Shown in pieces: positions 8,968-17,604 of a stretch of 64,000 nucleotides of DNA. The notes beneath the pieces were generated by a model, which ran no database searches, had not been told where the DNA came from, and saw nothing but the letters and a program-made list of their open reading frames with translations. How positions within the stretch are numbered: position 1 is the stretch's first letter; every line of letters begins with the position of its first letter. The position numbers were made by a program, and so were the translations under genes. Source of the stretch: Rhizobium sp. SL86. GTDB taxonomy: Bacteria; Pseudomonadota; Alphaproteobacteria; Rhizobiales; Rhizobiaceae. The stretch spans positions 930,001 to 994,000 of the forward strand of contig NZ_JAPPRJ010000001.1 in NCBI RefSeq assembly GCF_026672545.1. The letters are read 5' to 3'.

Positions 8968-10257
8968 ATGCGTTTCAAGACTGTTCTGCTGGCCATTGTC
9001 GCGTGTCTCCTTGCCGGAGCGAGTTCGGCTGAAACGCTGATCAGCGACAAATACATCGCCCTGATGCGGCACGGCGTTCGCCCGCAGACGAGCATGAAAG
9101 AGCTGGAGAAGATGTCGCCCAAGGCCTGGGCCAAATGGGATACGGCCGATGGGCAACTGACGCCGCACGGCGCCGAGGCGGCGGCACAGCTCGCCCGTTG
9201 GGAAATCGGCATGCTGCGGGCCAAAGGCCTCGTCGCGGCCTCCGGCTGCCCGGCCGCAGGCCAGGTGTTCGGTTGGGCGAATGGTCCCATTCAACGCACG
9301 ATCGATACCGGCAATGTGATCCTCTCGACCATGTTTGCGGGCTGCCAGCTGACCGTGGGCTTTACCAAGGGCGACGTCGATCCGCTTTATGCGGCCTCGG
9401 ACACGGCGCTCGGCGCAGTTGATGTCGCAACCGCCAAGGCGGCCATCTTGGAGGCGGCCGGCGGCAGCTTCGATGCGATGAAGGCCAAGGTCCAGCCCCT
9501 AATGCAGGAGATGGACACGATCCTGGGCTGCGATGCGCCGGACAGTTCCTGCTCCATGCAGAAGCGCGACTGGACGATCGAGGTGAAGGAGGCCAAAGGC
9601 GATAAACCGGCCAGCGTCTCCGTGAAGGGCCCCTTGGCACAGGCCGGCACCGCCGTTCAGGTGTTCCTGCTGCAATATGCCAACGGCTTTCCGGCCGATC
9701 AGATCGCGTTCGGCCAGGCGCCGACCGCCGCCGACATCATCCGCCTCTCGGAACTCCGGCAGGTCAAATACGACGTGGGCAACCGCGTGCCGTATCTGGC
9801 CAAGCGTGATGCCTCCAATTTCCTGAACCAGTTGCTGCTGGCGCTTGCCACCGGCCCGCGGGACAAGGCGCCCGAAGGCGGACCGCCGAACGCAAACTTC
9901 CTGCTGCTGATGGGCAGCGACACGCAGCAGGCCGAAATCGCCGCGATCCTCGGCCTGCACTGGACGATCCCGCCTTACCTGGATGACGAAACACCGCCGA
10001 CCGGTGCCCTGACCTTCGAGCGCCTGCATGATGAGAACGGCAAGGTCTATGTGAAGCTCGGTTTCGTGGCGCCCAGCCTCGACCAGATCCGCAATGCCTC
10101 GCCAATCACCGACAGCGCTCCGCCGCTGCAGTCACCGGTCAGCCTGCCGGGCTGCGAGGCACAGGTGCAGGACGGCGCCTGCCCGCTGGACACGTTCGTT
10201 TCCATCGCAAAGTCGAAGATGGACATGACGGCGGTAGCGCCGGTCGCCTACAACTGA
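8968..10257 (+). CDS. Periplasmic histidine-type phosphatase (AppA/HAP-like) with altered active-site motifs
   Basis: The 429-residue product begins with a signal peptide ending near SSAET. The phosphohistidine motif LMRHGVRPQTS sits at about residue 32, a variant of the usual RHGxRxPT. The C-terminal proton-donor motif, normally GHDTN, reads GSDTQ at about residue 315, so the aspartate is kept but the histidine is serine. The surrounding LHWTIPPYLDDETPPTGAL is characteristic of the acid phosphatase/phytase branch. Several cysteines suggest periplasmic disulfides. I start at 8968 because the signal peptide begins there and GGACGGG lies upstream; an in-frame ATG at 8935 would add an unlikely leader. 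It may hydrolyse phosphomonoesters, but the serine substitution makes full activity uncertain. Confidence 0.8.
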   Translation: MRFKTVLLAIVACLLAGASSAETLISDKYIALMRHGVRPQTSMKELEKMSPKAWAKWDTADGQLTPHGAEAAAQLARWEIGMLRAKGLVAASGCPAAGQVFGWANGPIQRTIDTGNVILSTMFAGCQLTVGFTKGDVDPLYAASDTALGAVDVATAKAAILEAAGGSFDAMKAKVQPLMQEMDTILGCDAPDSSCSMQKRDWTIEVKEAKGDKPASVSVKGPLAQAGTAVQVFLLQYANGFPADQIAFGQAPTAADIIRLSELRQVKYDVGNRVPYLAKRDASNFLNQLLLALATGPRDKAPEGGPPNANFLLLMGSDTQQAEIAAILGLHWTIPPYLDDETPPTGALTFERLHDENGKVYVKLGFVAPSLDQIRNASPITDSAPPLQSPVSLPGCEAQVQDGACPLDTFVSIAKSKMDMTAVAPVAYN

Positions 10258-10268
10258 CGAGTCCGGAG

Positions 10269-10386
10269 GGTTCCCGCAACGCGGCGAATGAACCTGCCGC
10301 GGGAACCGTCCTGACCGGCCGGGGTGCGAGCAGCGTCCTGCGCCAGCAACAGGACTGAGGGCACGGAGCCGCCGGACAGCGGCTCC
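10269..10386. terminator. Two strong hairpins between convergent genes
   Basis: GGTTCCCGC (10269-10277) pairs perfectly with GCGGGAACC (10309-10317), 11 bp after the phosphatase stop. GGAGCCGC (10365-10372) pairs with GCGGCTCC (10379-10386), 12 bp beyond the stop of the reverse-strand DUF4394 gene. Neither is followed by a long T-run, so efficiency as intrinsic terminators is uncertain. Confidence 0.4.
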
Positions 10387-10398
10387 GCATCGCAAGCG

Positions 10399-11187
10399 TT
10401 ACATCGAGGGCAGGACGGCGATGTCGCGGATCGGGCCCTGGGCGCCCGTCACCTCGGCCACCTTCGTCGCCTTGCCGCTCATGATATCGACGCTGTGCAG
10501 CGCATTGTCGGCGACCAGCCAGGCAGTGTTCTTGCCATCGGCGGTGGTCTCAATGTCGAAGGCATAGGTCTTCGCCATCTTTTCCCCACCCAGCTTGCCG
10601 ATCGCCTTCAGCGTTCCGTCGTTCGGCTTGGTCTGCTGGATCAGGCCGCCGATGGTCGCGTCGATGTTGTACATCGCGGTCTTTTCCGGCTTGCCGAAGG
10701 AATTCAGATAGGCAGCCGCCACGATGTTGGGTTTCTCGCCCTTGTGCATGTCGCCCTCCTCGAAGGCGAGGCTGCCATCCACCGTGACGGCACCGGTCTC
10801 GGGATGAACACGATGGTTGGTCGTGCCGGTCATGTAACGCAGGCGGTCGGCGGCGGGGTTGAAATCGACGACGACCGGAGCGTCGGTCATCATCAGAGGC
10901 TTGTCCATCCTGGCAACTTCGGTGGCCTTGCCGGTTTCCGGATCGATCGTGACGATGACGTTGTCGGCGGTTACACCGACCAGCATGTTGTTTGCGGGCC
11001 GAAGGTCGATGCCGACAAGGCGCGTGACACCCTGCACTTCCATGGTTTCGGTGACGGCCGGTTTGTCGGTGTCGAACATCACCAGCATGCGATCGCCGAC
11101 GAGGCCGACGACCGGTGCGGCAGATGCCGTTGCGACGGACGCGGCCAAAGCGGTGGACGCGATGAGGGCGGATGCGATCAGTCTCAT
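10399..11187 (-). CDS. DUF4394 domain exported protein
   Basis: The 262-residue product has a clear signal peptide (MRLIASALIASTALAASVAT, cleaved near SAA). The rest is a beta-propeller-like repeat protein with segments such as LVGIDLRPANNMLVGV, DFNPAADRLRYMTGTTNHRV and VAAAYLNSF, which are characteristic of DUF4394. The function of the family is unknown. It lies divergent from an ECF sigma/anti-sigma pair with 190 bp between, an arrangement that suggests it may belong to that regulon; that is inference. Confidence 0.8.
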   Translation of the reverse strand: MRLIASALIASTALAASVATASAAPVVGLVGDRMLVMFDTDKPAVTETMEVQGVTRLVGIDLRPANNMLVGVTADNVIVTIDPETGKATEVARMDKPLMMTDAPVVVDFNPAADRLRYMTGTTNHRVHPETGAVTVDGSLAFEEGDMHKGEKPNIVAAAYLNSFGKPEKTAMYNIDATIGGLIQQTKPNDGTLKAIGKLGGEKMAKTYAFDIETTADGKNTAWLVADNALHSVDIMSGKATKVAEVTGAQGPIRDIAVLPSM

Positions 11188-11378
11188 GTCATATCTCCCG
11201 TTTCTGGTTCCAGGATGGCGATCGGCAGCGGTGTCGACGCCTCTCCTGATCTGAAGACACGGCAGCGGGCAGCTCTGGATGCAGACGCGCGAAATATTTC
11301 TCGTCCTGCGTCAGCCAGTGCATCCAATCGGGGCTCTCGCGCATAGTAGAAGCAGGAACCGCCACCCGGAGGACAGGC

Positions 11379-11939
11379 TTGGCCGCGGCAGACAGGACGA
11401 CAGAAGAGCTTGCAGCGGATATCTCCGCTGTCGCGCAGGGCGACCGGCAGGCGCTGAAGCGGATTTTCGACGCGGAAGCCGGGCGGCTGATCGCGATTGC
11501 CGAACGCATCGTGCGCCGCCGCGACCTAGCCGAGGACGTGGTGCAGGATGCCTTCGTCGCCATCTGGCAGAAGGCGCATCAATACAGTCCCGATCGCGGT
11601 TCGGCGCGCGGCTGGCTCCATGCCATCGTGCGCAACCGCGCGCTCAACATCTTGCGCGACGGAAAACGCGAAGACCTGATGGATGGCGACGCACTGGAAA
11701 CGCTGCAGGAAGCGGACCAGACCGAGGTCGTCATGAGCGCCTGGACGGCCCTCGACAGCCACCAACGACTGAGACGGTGTCTGGAAGCGCTGGAGGAGAC
11801 CCGGCGCCGGGGTATTCTGATGGCCTATGTGGGCGGCTATAGCCATGGCGAAATTGCCGGACGTCTCAGCCTGCCGCTCGGTACCGCCAAAAGCTGGATC
11901 CGGCGCGGGCTGGCTTCGCTTCGGGAGTGCATGGCATGA
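11379..11939 (+). CDS. ECF-family RNA polymerase sigma factor (RpoE/SigK-like)
   Basis: The 186-residue protein has sigma region 2 (about residues 25-95: AERIVRRRDLAEDVVQDAFV, SARGWLHAIVRNRALNILRD) and region 4 (about 125-180: YVGGYSHGEIAGRLSLPLGT, AKSWIRRGLASLR). These bind core polymerase and recognise the -10 and -35 elements. The start is a TTG at 11379, supported by GGAGG 8 nt upstream; no ATG or GTG fits. The stop overlaps the anti-sigma ATG (ATGA), indicating coupled synthesis. Regulation is expected through the membrane anti-sigma encoded next. Confidence 0.88.
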   Translation: MAAADRTTEELAADISAVAQGDRQALKRIFDAEAGRLIAIAERIVRRRDLAEDVVQDAFVAIWQKAHQYSPDRGSARGWLHAIVRNRALNILRDGKREDLMDGDALETLQEADQTEVVMSAWTALDSHQRLRRCLEALEETRRRGILMAYVGGYSHGEIAGRLSLPLGTAKSWIRRGLASLRECMA

Positions 11940-12634
11940 TCTTTGACGACCTCGAAGCCATCGCGGACGAATATGTTCTGGGCCTTCTCGACCCGGCGGA
12001 GCAGGCCGCGGTGGAGGCGGAAGCGAACCGCAACCCCGCCCTTCAGCAGGCGATCGGCCGGGCGCAGGACCGTTTCCTGCCGCTCGACATGACGGCCGCG
12101 CCCGTGCCTGTGCCACCGGATCTGTGGCCGCGGATCGAAGCCCGTCTTTCACCGGCCAAGGTGAACCGCGCGGAGGAGCCGCCGCCCGCGGCCAACGACA
12201 ACCGGCTGCGCTTCTGGCGGCGTTCGGCTTTCGGCGGTCTTGCCGCAAGCCTTCTCCTGGCGATCGGGCTTGGCTGGAGCCTGATGCGGAGCGTGGAACC
12301 GCTGGTCGTCGCCGTGCTGGTGAACGAGGCGGGCGAGGTGCAGGCGGTGGTGGAAGATTTCGGCTCGGAGCGCGCCGTCGTGCGACTGCTGACCGATGTC
12401 GGTCTTCCCGCCGACCGCACGCTTCAAGTCTGGACGCTGCCGAGCAAGGATATGGGACCGGTCTCGCTCGGCCTCATCGATGGCGCAAGCTCCACACGGC
12501 TCGATCCGCCGAGCCTGCCGCGCCCGCGTGACGCACAGCTCTACGAGATCACGCTGGAGCCGGCAGGCGGTTCACCGACCGGCCGTCCGACGGGACCGAT
12601 CCTGGCGAAGGGTTTTGCAAAACTGCCGCGATAG
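11936..12634 (+). CDS. RskA-like membrane anti-sigma factor
   Basis: The 232-residue product has an N-terminal helical sigma-binding part (about 1-75, with ADEYVLGLLDPAEQAAVEAE), one transmembrane helix at about 99-116 (AFGGLAASLLLAIGLGWSLM) and a periplasmic C-terminal anti-sigma-K domain (LQVWTLPSKDMGPVSLGLID). I chose the ATG at 11936, which shares ATGA with the sigma stop and has GGGAG 8 nt upstream, over a GTG nine bases earlier. It presumably sequesters the ECF sigma factor until a periplasmic signal arrives. A nine-base inverted repeat, 12634-12642 with 12655-12663, lies at the junction with the convergent pdeM. Confidence 0.82.
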   Translation: MIFDDLEAIADEYVLGLLDPAEQAAVEAEANRNPALQQAIGRAQDRFLPLDMTAAPVPVPPDLWPRIEARLSPAKVNRAEEPPPAANDNRLRFWRRSAFGGLAASLLLAIGLGWSLMRSVEPLVVAVLVNEAGEVQAVVEDFGSERAVVRLLTDVGLPADRTLQVWTLPSKDMGPVSLGLIDGASSTRLDPPSLPRPRDAQLYEITLEPAGGSPTGRPTGPILAKGFAKLPR

Positions 12635-12638
12635 CGGT

Positions 12639-13367
12639 TCAACCAATGAGGCTGTTGAACCGCACCGAATAGATGCGGTCGCGGCCGAGCAGGTGGGCGA
12701 TCAGGTCGGCGCGGTCGAAGAGGCCGTGCATGGCCTTGTGCTTGAGATCGAGACCGCCGGTCAGCACGCCGAAAGCCGGCATGACGAGCCGCGAGCCATC
12801 GCTGGCAAAACAGGCGCGGCGAACATATTTGCCGCGCCGGCAGACGGTGGCGGACGGATGCAGGTGGCCTGCAATCTCCCCCTTGCCAAGCAGCAGGCTC
12901 GGTTCATGGCGGAAAACGAGACCGGAAAACACCAGTTCATCCGCCGACTGGCCGGGCAGATCGAAAATGCCATCCGGATCGTGGTTTCCGTTGATCCAGA
13001 TCCAGTCGCGCCCGCGCGCCAGAGCCGCAATCACGCTGCGAAAGGCCTCCGGCATCAGTTCCGAACCGCGCCGGTCGTGGAAATTGTCGCCGAGCGAAAT
13101 GACCATTCGTGGGTCGTAACGGGTGATGACGGCGGACAGAAGGTTGAGGGTCGCCAGCGTATCATACGGTGGCAGCATCATGCCGCGGCGGGCAAAGGCG
13201 GCGCCCTTTTCCAGGTGCAAGTCGGAGACGACAAGGCACTCATGGTCCGGCAGATACAGCGCGCCCAGCGGATCACACAGAGCCGCAACGCCATTGACGA
13301 GGATCTCCGCGCCGGCAACCGGGCTGGTGATGTCTGCGGCGGCGAGCGCCAGTCTGTGGTTCATCAT
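12639..13367 (-). CDS. pdeM: Ligase-associated DNA damage response endonuclease PdeM
   Basis: This 242-residue calcineurin-like metallophosphoesterase has all metal-ligand motifs: SDLHLEKG (about residue 48), LGDNFHD (about 90), INGNHD (about 125) and GHLHP (about 165). PdeM-family nucleases occur with an Lhr-type helicase, an exonuclease and an ATP-dependent ligase as the ligase-associated repair set (LigD-Lhr/PdeM type operons). Here the Lhr-type helicase lies upstream on the same strand, but two foreign-looking genes are inserted between them. The start ATG overlaps the stop of the inserted nucleotidyltransferase by four bases (ATGA). A second ATG follows immediately. Confidence is high for the fold and good for the repair assignment. 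Confidence 0.88.
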   Translation of the reverse strand: MMNHRLALAAADITSPVAGAEILVNGVAALCDPLGALYLPDHECLVVSDLHLEKGAAFARRGMMLPPYDTLATLNLLSAVITRYDPRMVISLGDNFHDRRGSELMPEAFRSVIAALARGRDWIWINGNHDPDGIFDLPGQSADELVFSGLVFRHEPSLLLGKGEIAGHLHPSATVCRRGKYVRRACFASDGSRLVMPAFGVLTGGLDLKHKAMHGLFDRADLIAHLLGRDRIYSVRFNSLIG

Positions 13368-14095
13368 TGCTTACCAATCGTCCCGGAAGTTCCACCGGAT
13401 TCCATGAATTCCAAAGCCTCGATGGCAAGGTCATAGGTGCGGTGGATGTAGCTTTCGCCAAATGGCGTTGGATTGACTTCCTCGTGCATCGCTTCTTCCA
13501 AAGCGTCTTTGCGCGTTTCGATCCGCAACCGCAAACGAGAATAGACATCAGGTGTGAGGAAGGGCGAGGCGGCCGCATGCGCCAGTTCATCGCGAAGGAC
13601 GAGATAGGTGCCGGCAAGATCAAAGAGATCACGGCTTTTGAAGGTTGTCCCCCGATGATAGATTTTCTTCGCAATCACTTCCGCCGATCTTTCGCGGCTG
13701 ATGATCCTGCCGTCGAATGCAAATGGAACGGTCGCATCCGCCAGAATGGGCGAAGCGCCCAGAAAATCGATTTCGCCGATATCCTTGACGATGAGTTTCA
13801 GGTAGTGGCCCGGATAATTGTAATCTGGACGACCGGTTTCCGGGTTCCAGCATATGCGTCTGGTCGTCTCATTTCGCACAGGCACCAGGCTTTGGATCAC
13901 ACCTGCCGAATCGACGAAGGCATCCAGATCGTAACTGATACGATGCTGCAGATCGATGGCGAGCGCGGTGCCTCCCCCGAAGGTCCATAACGGAGCCGGC
14001 CCTCCCTCAGGCATGACGGAGTCGAAGGCCTGCAGCGTCAGATCCATCAACCTCTGCCATTGGGACGGCAGCCATTTCCCGGATCCATCGCGCAT
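13364..14095 (-). CDS. AbiEii-like nucleotidyltransferase (putative toxin)
   Basis: The roughly 243-residue protein has the nucleotidyltransferase signature GGGTALAIDLQHRISYDLDAF near residue 35, matching the GG-(x)-TAL...HR-S-D-D/L-D pattern of the AbiEii/AbiGii family. Later segments GEIDFLGASP and EVIAKKIYHRGTTFKSRDLFD are also typical; the Lys-Lys and Arg-Asp residues are the expected catalytic partners. Characterised relatives (AbiEii, MenT) transfer nucleotides to tRNA or other targets and stop growth, often in phage defence. I start at 14095 because GAGGATGG precedes it; this overlaps the upstream small gene by 89 bp. Its stop overlaps the pdeM start, so it is embedded in a DNA-repair operon. 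The partner antitoxin role of the upstream gene is inferred. Confidence 0.72.
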   Translation of the reverse strand: MRDGSGKWLPSQWQRLMDLTLQAFDSVMPEGGPAPLWTFGGGTALAIDLQHRISYDLDAFVDSAGVIQSLVPVRNETTRRICWNPETGRPDYNYPGHYLKLIVKDIGEIDFLGASPILADATVPFAFDGRIISRERSAEVIAKKIYHRGTTFKSRDLFDLAGTYLVLRDELAHAAASPFLTPDVYSRLRLRIETRKDALEEAMHEEVNPTPFGESYIHRTYDLAIEALEFMESGGTSGTIGKQ

Positions 14096-14357
14096 TTTCA
14101 CCATCCTCGTCGGCATCCCAGAATCGGAGCGCCTGCGCGAGACTATCAAAATCCACAGCGCCTTCCAAAACCAGATCCACGATGATGTTCAGGCCAACCT
14201 CTCGAAAGAAGGCTCGCACATGTGGGCGCCAGACCCGGTCCCTGTTTTCCAGACGAAGACAGGACAGCAGAGTTTCCGCATCGATCGGCAAAGGCAAGGG
14301 TGCGTTGACCGTCGTCAATGCCCGCCAGATCGCTTGATGATGGACCGAATTTTCCAT
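14007..14357 (-). CDS. Small protein preceding the nucleotidyltransferase, putative antitoxin
   Basis: I do not recognise this 116-residue protein. It starts MENSVHHQAIWRALTTV, is rich in charged and hydrophobic helix-forming residues (RPHVRAFFREVGLNIIVDLV, LAQALRFWDADEDGENARWI), and shows no zinc-binding or membrane motifs. It lies 31 bp after the Lhr helicase stop and overlaps the nucleotidyltransferase by 89 bp on the same strand. The size, order and tight overlap are those of an antitoxin-toxin pair, but it does not look like the winged-helix AbiEi antitoxin. The ribosome-binding site is weak. Confidence 0.6.
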   Translation of the reverse strand: MENSVHHQAIWRALTTVNAPLPLPIDAETLLSCLRLENRDRVWRPHVRAFFREVGLNIIVDLVLEGAVDFDSLAQALRFWDADEDGENARWIREMAAVPMAEVDGSDAAGLRLRHA

Positions 14358-14388
14358 TGTTCACATTTATCAGAGAAGCCTGAAGCTC

Positions 14389-16944
14389 TCAAGGAAGGTT
14401 GCCCATCGCCTCGGAGATCAGGTCTTCCGCCGCTTCTTCCAGCACAAACTCCTGCGCTTCGCCGGCCACCGGTTCGCGGCCGATTTCCAGCATGACCGGC
14501 ACCGCGAGCGGCGAGACCCGATCGAGCGCCCGGTGAATCACATGGCCCCTGATTCGCCTGAGCATAGCGCCGAGGCGGCCAATGTCCAAAAGGCCCGATG
14601 CGGCATCCCGCCGCGTCGCTTCGAGCAGGATATGGTCCGGTTCGTGGCTGCGCAGCACGTCGTAGATGAGATCGGTCGAGACCGTGACCTGCCGGCCGGT
14701 CTTTTCCTTGCCCGGGTGCCGGCGTTCGATCAGGCCGGAAATCACTGCACACTGACGGAAGGTGCGCTTCAGCATGAAACTTTCGCCCAGCCAGGCCTCC
14801 AGATCATCACCCAGCATGTCCTCGTCGAACAGGTCACCCAGCGAGAGATGGTCGCGGTCGATCATCTGGCCCATATCGTTCAGCGACCAGATGGCAAGCG
14901 CATAATCATTGGCGACGAAACCGAGCGGCCTGGCCCCTGCCCGCTCCAGCCGGCGCGTGAGCAGCATGCCGAGGGTCTGGTGCGCGAGCCGTCCTTCGAA
15001 ACAGTAGGCGACCATAAAAAAGCGGTTGCCGCGCGGAAAGGTTTCGATCAGCAGTTCGTCGCGCTTCGGCAGCATCGACTTCTCTTTCTGGATCGCCAGC
15101 CAGTCGCGCACCTGATCCGGCAATACATGCCAGCGCGAGGGATCGGCCAGCATGGCGCGCACCTGGTCCGCGAGATAGGTGGAGAGCGGAAATTTGCCCC
15201 CCGCATAGGCGGGGATTTTCGGATCGAGCGAGATGGCATTGGTGACCAGGCATTCGTTTTCGCGGATGCCCTCGAAGCGCAGCACCTTGCCGGAAAACAG
15301 GAAGGTATCGCCCTGCACCAGCTGTTCGAGAAAATATTCCTCGACCTTGCCGAGCGACATCCCGCCACGACCGACGGAGCCCAGCTGGTTGCGCTTTACC
15401 AGCCGCACATTCAGTTCGGTCGCCTCGACAATCGTGCCGAGGTTCATCCGGTATTGCTGGGCCACTTGCGGATTGGAGACCCGCCAGCGGCCCTCCTTCG
15501 TTTTGCGGATTTTTGCGTAACGTTCATAGGTGCGCAGCGCATAACCACCGGTCGCGACGAAATCGACGATGCGTTCGAACATCTCCCAGGAGAGATCGGC
15601 ATAGGGCGAGGCGCTGGTCACCTCGTCGTAAAGTGCCAGGGCATCAAAGGGTTCGGCGCAGGCCATACCGAGCACGTGCTGGGCCAGGACATCGAGCGCG
15701 CCTTCGCCGACCGGCGGGGTGTCCTGGGCACCGATATAATTGGCATCGAGTGCTGCCTGGCACTCCATCACCTCGAACCGGTTGGCAGGCACCAGGATCG
15801 CCTTCGAGGGCTCGTCCATACGGTGGTTGGAACGGCCGATACGCTGGGCAAGCCGCGAGGCGCCTTTTGGCGCACCGACATGCACCACGAGATCGACATC
15901 ACCCCAGTCGAGCCCCATGTCGAGCGTCGAGGTGGCAACGACGGCACGCAGCCTGTTGGCGCTCATCGCCGCCTCCACCTTGCGGCGCTGGCCGGCATCG
16001 AGAGAGCCGTGGTGGAGTGCGATCGGCAGGCTGTCGTCATTGATCGTCCAGAGCTCCTGGAAGAGCAGTTCGGCCTGGAACCGTGTGTTGACGAAGATCA
16101 GCGTGGTCTTGTGGTTGCGGATCTCCTCGTAGACCGCAGGGATGGCATAGGTCGCGACATGGCCGGCCCAGGGCAGCCGCTGCTCTGTCTGCATGATCGA
16201 GATATTGGGAGCCGCGCCGCCCGTGACATGCACGAGACCTGCTGGCGGTGCGGGGTATTCGCCCTGAGGAACCAGCCAGCGCTGCAGATCCATCGGATCG
16301 GAGACCGTCGCCGACAGGCCGATGGTGCGCAGACCCGGTGCGTGTTTGCGCAGTCGCGCCAGACCGAGCGACAGGAGGTGGCCGCGCTTCGAGGTGACGA
16401 GCGAATGCAGCTCGTCCAGCACCACATATTTGAGGTCCTTGAAAAAACGTTCCGCCTCCTTGTTGGCGAGCAACAGCGCCACCTGCTCCGGCGTCGTCAG
16501 GAGAATGTCCGGCGGGTTCAGCTTCTGGCGCTGGCGTTTGGATTGCGGCGTATCGCCGGTGCGGTTCTCGATCGTGACCGGCAGCCCCATTTCCGCCACC
16601 GGTTTCATCAGGTTGCGCTCGATATCGACGGCGAGCGCCTTCAAGGGCGAGATGTAGAGCGTGTGCACCCCGACAAAGGCGGAACCGGGCGGCAGCTTGC
16701 CGCGCCGGGTGAGATCCGTCAGCGAGGGCAGGAAACCGGCCAGCGTCTTGCCGGCCCCGGTCGGCGCGATCAGCAGCATGTTCTCGCCGGATGTGGCGCG
16801 GGCGAGCAGTTCCATCTGGTGCGCACGCGGCGCCCAGCCCTTGTCCGCGAACCATGTCTGAAACGGTCGCGGCAGGAGATCCAGGGCTGAGGTCGGGTGA
16901 TCGGCGAGGCTTGTTTCCACGTCTGCCAAGGTAATGGCAGCCAC
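14389..16944 (-). CDS. Ligase-associated DNA damage response DEXH-box helicase (Lhr-type)
   Basis: The 851-residue superfamily 2 helicase has motif I APTGAGKTLAG (about residue 60), motif Ia-like TLYISPLKALAVDIERNL, motif II VLDELHSL (the DExH box), motif III LSATVSDP, and motif VI RLAQRIGRSNHR. These are followed by the winged-helix and Lhr-core domains. Lhr-core helicases unwind RNA-DNA hybrids and forked DNA in an ATP-dependent manner. The length of about 850 is the short ligase-associated form rather than the 1500-residue E. coli Lhr. The gene heads a four-gene reverse-strand run ending with pdeM, which supports a role in DNA repair. Confidence 0.9.
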   Translation of the reverse strand: MAAITLADVETSLADHPTSALDLLPRPFQTWFADKGWAPRAHQMELLARATSGENMLLIAPTGAGKTLAGFLPSLTDLTRRGKLPPGSAFVGVHTLYISPLKALAVDIERNLMKPVAEMGLPVTIENRTGDTPQSKRQRQKLNPPDILLTTPEQVALLLANKEAERFFKDLKYVVLDELHSLVTSKRGHLLSLGLARLRKHAPGLRTIGLSATVSDPMDLQRWLVPQGEYPAPPAGLVHVTGGAAPNISIMQTEQRLPWAGHVATYAIPAVYEEIRNHKTTLIFVNTRFQAELLFQELWTINDDSLPIALHHGSLDAGQRRKVEAAMSANRLRAVVATSTLDMGLDWGDVDLVVHVGAPKGASRLAQRIGRSNHRMDEPSKAILVPANRFEVMECQAALDANYIGAQDTPPVGEGALDVLAQHVLGMACAEPFDALALYDEVTSASPYADLSWEMFERIVDFVATGGYALRTYERYAKIRKTKEGRWRVSNPQVAQQYRMNLGTIVEATELNVRLVKRNQLGSVGRGGMSLGKVEEYFLEQLVQGDTFLFSGKVLRFEGIRENECLVTNAISLDPKIPAYAGGKFPLSTYLADQVRAMLADPSRWHVLPDQVRDWLAIQKEKSMLPKRDELLIETFPRGNRFFMVAYCFEGRLAHQTLGMLLTRRLERAGARPLGFVANDYALAIWSLNDMGQMIDRDHLSLGDLFDEDMLGDDLEAWLGESFMLKRTFRQCAVISGLIERRHPGKEKTGRQVTVSTDLIYDVLRSHEPDHILLEATRRDAASGLLDIGRLGAMLRRIRGHVIHRALDRVSPLAVPVMLEIGREPVAGEAQEFVLEEAAEDLISEAMGNLP

Positions 16945-16959
16945 GGGAAAAAGAAGAGG

Positions 16960-17604
16960 CTACCGCACGATATACCGATCGGTGCGGTGGTTGATGGCGA
17001 GCGTCAAGTTGAGCGTCACTGCCGCGAGGATCGAGCAGGCGATCACGAAGGGCGTGGCGACGAAGAAGGAGACGGTCAGCACCACGCCATCAAGCGCCAG
17101 CTGCACGAGGCCGGCGCGCCAGCCGAACTTGTCCTGCAGATAAAGCGCGAGGATGCCGAAACCGCCGAGGCTTGCCCGGTGGCGGAAGAGCGCCAGCATG
17201 CCGGTGCCGATCAGCAGGCCGCCGAAGAGGGCCGCCACCAGCGGGTTGATGTCGCCGATCGGGATCAGGCCCGGCAGGACGTCCGTGAAGAAGGAGGTCA
17301 GCGCCACCGTGATGAAGGTTTTCAGCGTGAAGGCCAGGCCCAGGCGCCTGTAGGCCACCCAGTAGAAGGGCAGGTTCACCAGGAAGAAGACGACGCCGAA
17401 ACTGAGGCCGGTCGAATAGCGCAGCAGGAAACCGAGGCCGGCCGTGCCGCCGATCAGGAGATGGGCGGAGGAAAGCAGCGTCACGCCGAGCGCCGCCAGC
17501 ATGGAGCCGGCCACCACGCCCTGGATGTCCTCCAGGACCGAATGACGATCCGAGCTCGAGGCCCAGAAACCGACCGGCGTCTTTTGCGGGCTTGCATCGG
17601 CCAT
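16960..17604 (-). CDS. YitT family membrane protein (first of two)
   Basis: The 214-residue product has a soluble N-terminus (MADASPQKTPVGFWASSSDR) and about five to six membrane helices, with VLEDIQGVVAGSMLAALGV, FGVVFFLVNLPFYWVAYRRL and a C-terminal LTLAINHRTDRYIVR. YitT/DUF161 proteins are uncharacterised integral membrane proteins. The start overlaps the stop of the next-upstream paralogue by one base (TAATG), so the two are co-translated. The pair probably arose by tandem duplication and may form a hetero-oligomer. Confidence 0.78.
   Translation of the reverse strand: MADASPQKTPVGFWASSSDRHSVLEDIQGVVAGSMLAALGVTLLSSAHLLIGGTAGLGFLLRYSTGLSFGVVFFLVNLPFYWVAYRRLGLAFTLKTFITVALTSFFTDVLPGLIPIGDINPLVAALFGGLLIGTGMLALFRHRASLGGFGILALYLQDKFGWRAGLVQLALDGVVLTVSFFVATPFVIACSILAAVTLNLTLAINHRTDRYIVR

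Noticed and set aside
11355..11360. GGAACC, an ECF -35-like hexamer, before the sigma gene
   Set aside because: It is only about 20 bp from the start codon, with no room for a -10 element and leader; no matching -10 is visible.
14533..16890. A 785-codon forward frame opposite the Lhr helicase
   Set aside because: Antisense shadow of a helicase with all motifs intact.
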